Source of the DNA: Polyporus tsugae
Taxonomy: Eukaryota > Basidiomycota > Agaricomycetes > Polyporales > Polyporaceae
Reading direction: 5' to 3'
NCBI GenBank assembly: GCA_024305745.1
Contig: JAHRBS010000002.1
Coordinates: forward strand, 558,001 to 622,000
Length of the DNA: 64,000 nucleotides
A model generated the notes under the pieces. It was not told where the DNA came from, ran no database searches, and was given only the letters and a program-made list of their open reading frames with translations. Positions 60,258-64,000 of this stretch are shown here, in pieces; the stretch's first letter is position 1; every line of letters starts with the position of its first letter. The position numbers and the translations under genes are program-made.

Positions 60258-62853
60258 GGTTGACGGCACGAGAGGCGAGGATATGAGGGTATGTGTACAC
60301 GCTAAGCATGCAATGAGCCGACTTCAAATAGTTTCAGGTATGGGAGACGGTCCTTCGCTGCGCCTGGCGGGGGCGCCACAGCCATTACGACCGCGCGCCC
60401 GTCCACAGGTGGAGTGACAGAACACAAAACGTACGTTGACGGTTTGCCGCACTACGTCAACTACGCTCGACCAAGTATGAGCTCGAGGATAAGAGACTCG
60501 CGTAATAGCCGCGGGGATGAGTCATGACTCTGGGTTAATGCGCTGTCCTCTCAATGAGCGCAACATCGCATGATCAGGCAAGCTAGCGCTACCTCTTCGA
60601 TGTTCAAACCGATCGTCTAAGTGCAAACTGCCGGCTTAACTCCTGGAGTTCCGTATGATCAACCCCTTGCCGAATGGGTACATCAGTTCTTCTCACCACT
60701 ACACTACATTGAAAGACAAAAGGTTAGATGCTTCTATACCTTTATGGCAGTGTTACAGCCAACCAGCACTGACCTGTCATTTCGGACACCGTAAACATGT
60801 ATCTCGGAAGGGTCAAAAGCCTGGGTGAAGCGTTCCTTTCAGCGTTCAACGTGTTCAAGTAGGTTCCACACAAACCCCTCTGGCACGTGCGCGTGAACGG
60901 CTGAAACAACCTTCACGGTTGCCGTAGCTTGCAGTGTCAGGGCAGAGTGGCCCTGAGGTCGCCCTGAGTTCTGAGTTCTTGCCCTGGCGCAGGGGCTGGC
61001 GGCGAGTTGAGACAGGTTGAGGCCCAGGGACAGTACTAGTCTGGTGAACATTCTGGTCCAACTTGTCGGGACCACTGAGGTAGCAGACGCCCAATAACCT
61101 TGCTGGGACGTTCCTGGAAACTGCCGGGCCACCTCATGTACAGCCACATATTGACTCGGCGAGAGCAACTTGTCAATCCTTCTCAGGTCCTTCTCGACCA
61201 GTACTAGTACTTATTCAACATGCAATAGACTCGAACCAGCCGTTCTGGTGGTCAGCGAGAATCGCCATCAACGGATCTCCGCTGGGTTCCAGCCTAAACA
61301 TGCAATGAATACTTATGTATTCTGCGTCGGGTACTTGGCAACGGGCTTTCAAGTTTCACCACGCCGACACCTTTTCGACATCAATATCCGCATCATCTCG
61401 TTCAGTTCTCTTTCCGAGACAGCGAGACAGTCCCCGGGACCCCAGTCCCGCGGCGAGTATGGTCACCGATATCTCACACGGTGAGCCTTCTCGGTATCTT
61501 CCCTCCTCCGGACTTGGTTGTCCCCCTCGTTGCAGGAGCAGCGTATCCGCAAGCGAGCAAACCGGCGGAAACTCCCACCTATGTAGTATGAATGAGTATG
61601 AATGCCACGGGGGCTGGAGCCTTCCGTACATCGCGGATCCCCGGCGGTTCCCTTGCAAATGACGTGGATGATTGTGATGTGTGCCCGTGCGCCGTGCCAC
61701 TGCTTCTCGCCCCTTGTATTGTGCCTGATCGACATGTTGTGCCATCCAAGGTCCCATTTCTGCAGTGGTGAGGTGCGGAGTAAAGCTTTACTCCGCACCT
61801 CAACGATACCACTTTATTCAGCAGAATGTCAGCCAAGGTTCAGGGGCAGTTTGGGACTGTCACGCTGGATTGTGTGCATACCCGTTGATGCGGCACTGGC
61901 ATCCTCTTTCGTGAGAAACGATGTGCATAGCGCGTTCCCTCACGTTCCCTGATTTGCATCTAGTGTTCGGGGGCCGTGGAGTCTAGATCTCAGACTCTCA
62001 GCAAAGCCGCTCTGCTCGGAGCGTTGAGTACGATCTGATCCGGAGGAGTGGTTGATCGCGGGCGCCATCGTGACCGATGGCGGCTCTGCAGTCATGCCTC
62101 GTCATGCACCGCCAGCTCGGCTCGGTCGTCGGAGACATCACCATCAGCTGCTATATGAGACAGACTCTGACAGACTGCCCATATGGCCCTCATGTCCACA
62201 ATCTCGCGCCCATGTGCTTGGCTCATATCGTGTCAATATTTTGACGACAGGAACGTGGCGTAAAGGCTCACTTTTTTGTCCAGCCTGAGCTGCAACCCTC
62301 TGCAACCTCTGCCCACGGCGAGCAATAGCGAGTACATCCCCGCGAAAGTGTGCTTAAAGTGGACTTCATTGTTACGCCATGCATCTGGATGTTCCGTGCT
62401 TACCTCCCGTGCGGTTGATCATTAACAGGACTGTCATGTGCTCCGTGAGCAACGCGGAAAGGTGTGGCGTTTCCATCCCACTTTTGATATCGGGAGCCTC
62501 ACCCGATATGGCCCTTGTTTTAGAATGTCGTTATATCCGTGGCCAAATATTAATACCATCTGGGCGTTGCCTGTCGACGGAAGATCCATGCGTCCGGGAT
62601 CCATGTGAACACCAGTGCACCGTCACGTTAGTCTTGCCAACCGAGGGACCTTACGACGCGCCCGTTCCTGCACCATGCGTTCTTGCACAGATCATGCCGC
62701 TTGGCCACTGCACATGCCGTCTCCCTATCCACCAAGATAAATAGGCCAGAGGCCACCGCAACCTGTTCTCCAAGGATACCCCTCGGGTTACGTAGCGCTT
62801 TCCAGCCGGTTTTTTTTTGGCTATTCATTCAGGCTTCAAGTTCAAAGCCGATA
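60258..62853. other. 2.6 kb intergenic region with a perfect 34-bp palindrome
   Basis: No gene is recognised; open frames near 60839-61168 (-) and 61356-61798 (-) look random. CAGTACTAGT occurs at 61031-61040 and 61199-61208. The palindrome at 61769-61802 is annotated separately. Confidence 0.5.
61769..61802. repeat. Perfect 34-bp palindrome without spacer
   Basis: The 17-nt half TGAGGTGCGGAGTAAAG is followed directly by its exact reverse complement. Symmetry ends at 61768/61803. It lies in an intergenic region about 1.05 kb upstream of the chitinase start. It could form a cruciform, act as a dimeric protein site, or mark a transposon or assembly junction. Confidence 0.85.
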
Positions 62854-64000
62854 ATGGTCTTCTCCTGGCGCGCACCCGTTCTCTCTGCCTTGTCCATCGG
62901 CGCTCTTCACGCGTTTGGGTTCGACATCGCCAGGAGCGACAACGTACGTCCTAGCTTCATCTTTGTCCATGTCTTCCGCGATTGATTATTATCGATATTA
63001 GCTCGCGGTGTAAGCCGCATCAACGTGATACACTTGTATCTCGTCTCATGTCTACGCTGCAGATACTATGGACAAAACTCGTACGGTGCCACCCATCTCT
63101 CCGACCCCGCAAACTGGCAAAAGGACCTCTCGTATTACTGCCAGGTTGTCCACCATCATTTTCATTTTAGAGGTGTCTAGTTTCTGACGAGCCCCATTCC
63201 AGGACGACACCATCGATTTTATCCCCTTGGCATTCGTGAACGTCTTCAACGGTGCTGGCGGCCTTCCTTCCTTGAACATGGCCAACGTAAGTTGTTCAAC
63301 TACCCGCAGAATGCATGGCGATTCAACGAGGACCGTCACATGACAGACTTGCAACCCCTCGGACAATGCAGCCTTCCCAGGCACCGAACTGCCGAACTGC
63401 CAGTTCCTCGCTTCGCAAATCAAGGCTTGCCAGGCCAAGGGCAAGATCATCTCACTGTCCTTCGGTGGTGCGACCGGTGCAGCGAGCTTCGCTTCGGCCT
63501 CCGATGCCACCGCCTTCGGTGACACCATTTGGAACCTGTTCTTCGGCGGGTCGAGCAGCACTCGTCCCTTCGGCACCGCTGTTCTCGATGGGTATGTGAC
63601 TGCTCGCTGTTGCATGAAGCTGAGGCTACCCGCTGACGCATGCCCTCAGTGTGGACATTGACGTCGAGGGTGGTGGTACCACGTACTACGACTCGTTCAT
63701 CACCCGTCTCCGTACTCTTTCGAACGGTGCGGGCAGGAAGTTATACGTCACCGGTGCCCCGCAGTGCCCGTTCCCCGACGCTTACATGTCCACGTCAGTG
63801 TCCCCAAATATTTCCGACTAGTGCTTAGCCCCTAACCGTCGTGTTTTCCACAGGGTCTTGAACGCCGTCGCTTTCGACGCGGTCTTCGTCCAGTTCTACA
63901 ACAACGCGTGCGGCGTGCTCAACTACAACAACGTCAATGCCTGGGATTTCGGGTTATGGGACACCTGGGCCAAGACGGCTGCGCCGAACAAGAACGTGAA
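62854..64000 (+). CDS. GH18 chitinase (class III type), 3' end beyond the window
   Basis: Secreted endochitinase-type enzyme cutting beta-1,4-GlcNAc chains of fungal or insect chitin, cell-wall remodelling being the usual role. The signal peptide begins MVFSWRAPVLSALSIGALHAFG. Then come VYYGQNSYGATHLSDPANWQ, LSYYCQDDTIDFIPLAFVNV, ISLSFGGATGAASF, and the catalytic DxxDxE motif as LDGVDIDVEGG near 63.66 kb with the acid Glu present. The last exon reads VLNAVAFDAVFVQFYNNACG and continues past the right edge. An exon of only 8 nt (63002-63009, coding LA plus two bases) is needed to join SDN to VYYGQN. Any C-terminal binding domain would lie outside the window. Confidence 0.9.

Overview
The window looks like nuclear DNA of a filamentous basidiomycete, most probably a wood-decaying agaricomycete. 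The evidence is GC-rich coding sequence cut by many 45-70 nt GT-AG introns, fungal-type TATA boxes 60-110 bp upstream of start codons, and a gene set typical of lignocellulose decomposers: two GH10 xylanases with a CBM1 cellulose-binding module, a GMC oxidoreductase and a GH18 chitinase. No bacterial, viral, rRNA, tRNA or CRISPR feature could be supported. All exon models were read by hand from splice signals and family knowledge. No alignment or database search was run.

Left part (1-23.6 kb): the first codons of a gene leaving on the minus strand; a small Hmp1/CsbD-like stress protein (+) with two CRE-type TGACGTCA boxes upstream; neutral trehalase NTH1 (-) with its calcium site and PKA-type site; a 3 kb divergent intergenic region; a large ABCC/MRP-type ABC transporter (+); an unrecognised coiled-coil protein (+) convergent with the mitochondrial cristae organiser MIC60 (-); an Atg22-like vacuolar transporter (+); and a small Ser/Pro-rich protein (+).

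Middle part (25.2-41.7 kb): a low-complexity protein with a basic Pro/Ser/Thr half and an acidic His/Glu half; a PEX11-family peroxisomal membrane protein with a 13-nt exon and an 891-nt intron; a 5.9 kb stretch without a recognisable gene that contains a long fold-back; and a PMC1-type calcium-pumping P-type ATPase.

Right part (42.9-64 kb): an iron-type alcohol dehydrogenase/maleylacetate reductase; two closely related GH10-CBM1 xylanases in convergent orientation flanking an SDR-family dehydrogenase; PWP1; COQ9; a 170-aa unrecognised protein; a single-pass membrane protein; a GMC oxidoreductase; and the 5' part of a GH18 chitinase that runs off the right edge.

Functional themes are secreted plant and fungal polymer breakdown (xylanases, GMC enzyme, chitinase), stress and reserve-carbon handling (Hmp1-like, trehalase), organelle structure and respiration (MIC60, PEX11, COQ9), and membrane transport (ABCC, Atg22-like, PMC1). 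The most unusual observations concern gene structure: an apparent +1 frameshift in the SDR gene, a lost splice donor in the second xylanase, many exons of 8-25 nt, a GC-AG intron, a perfect 34-bp palindrome, and a GMC enzyme whose usual second catalytic residue appears to be proline. I found no convincing new multi-gene system.
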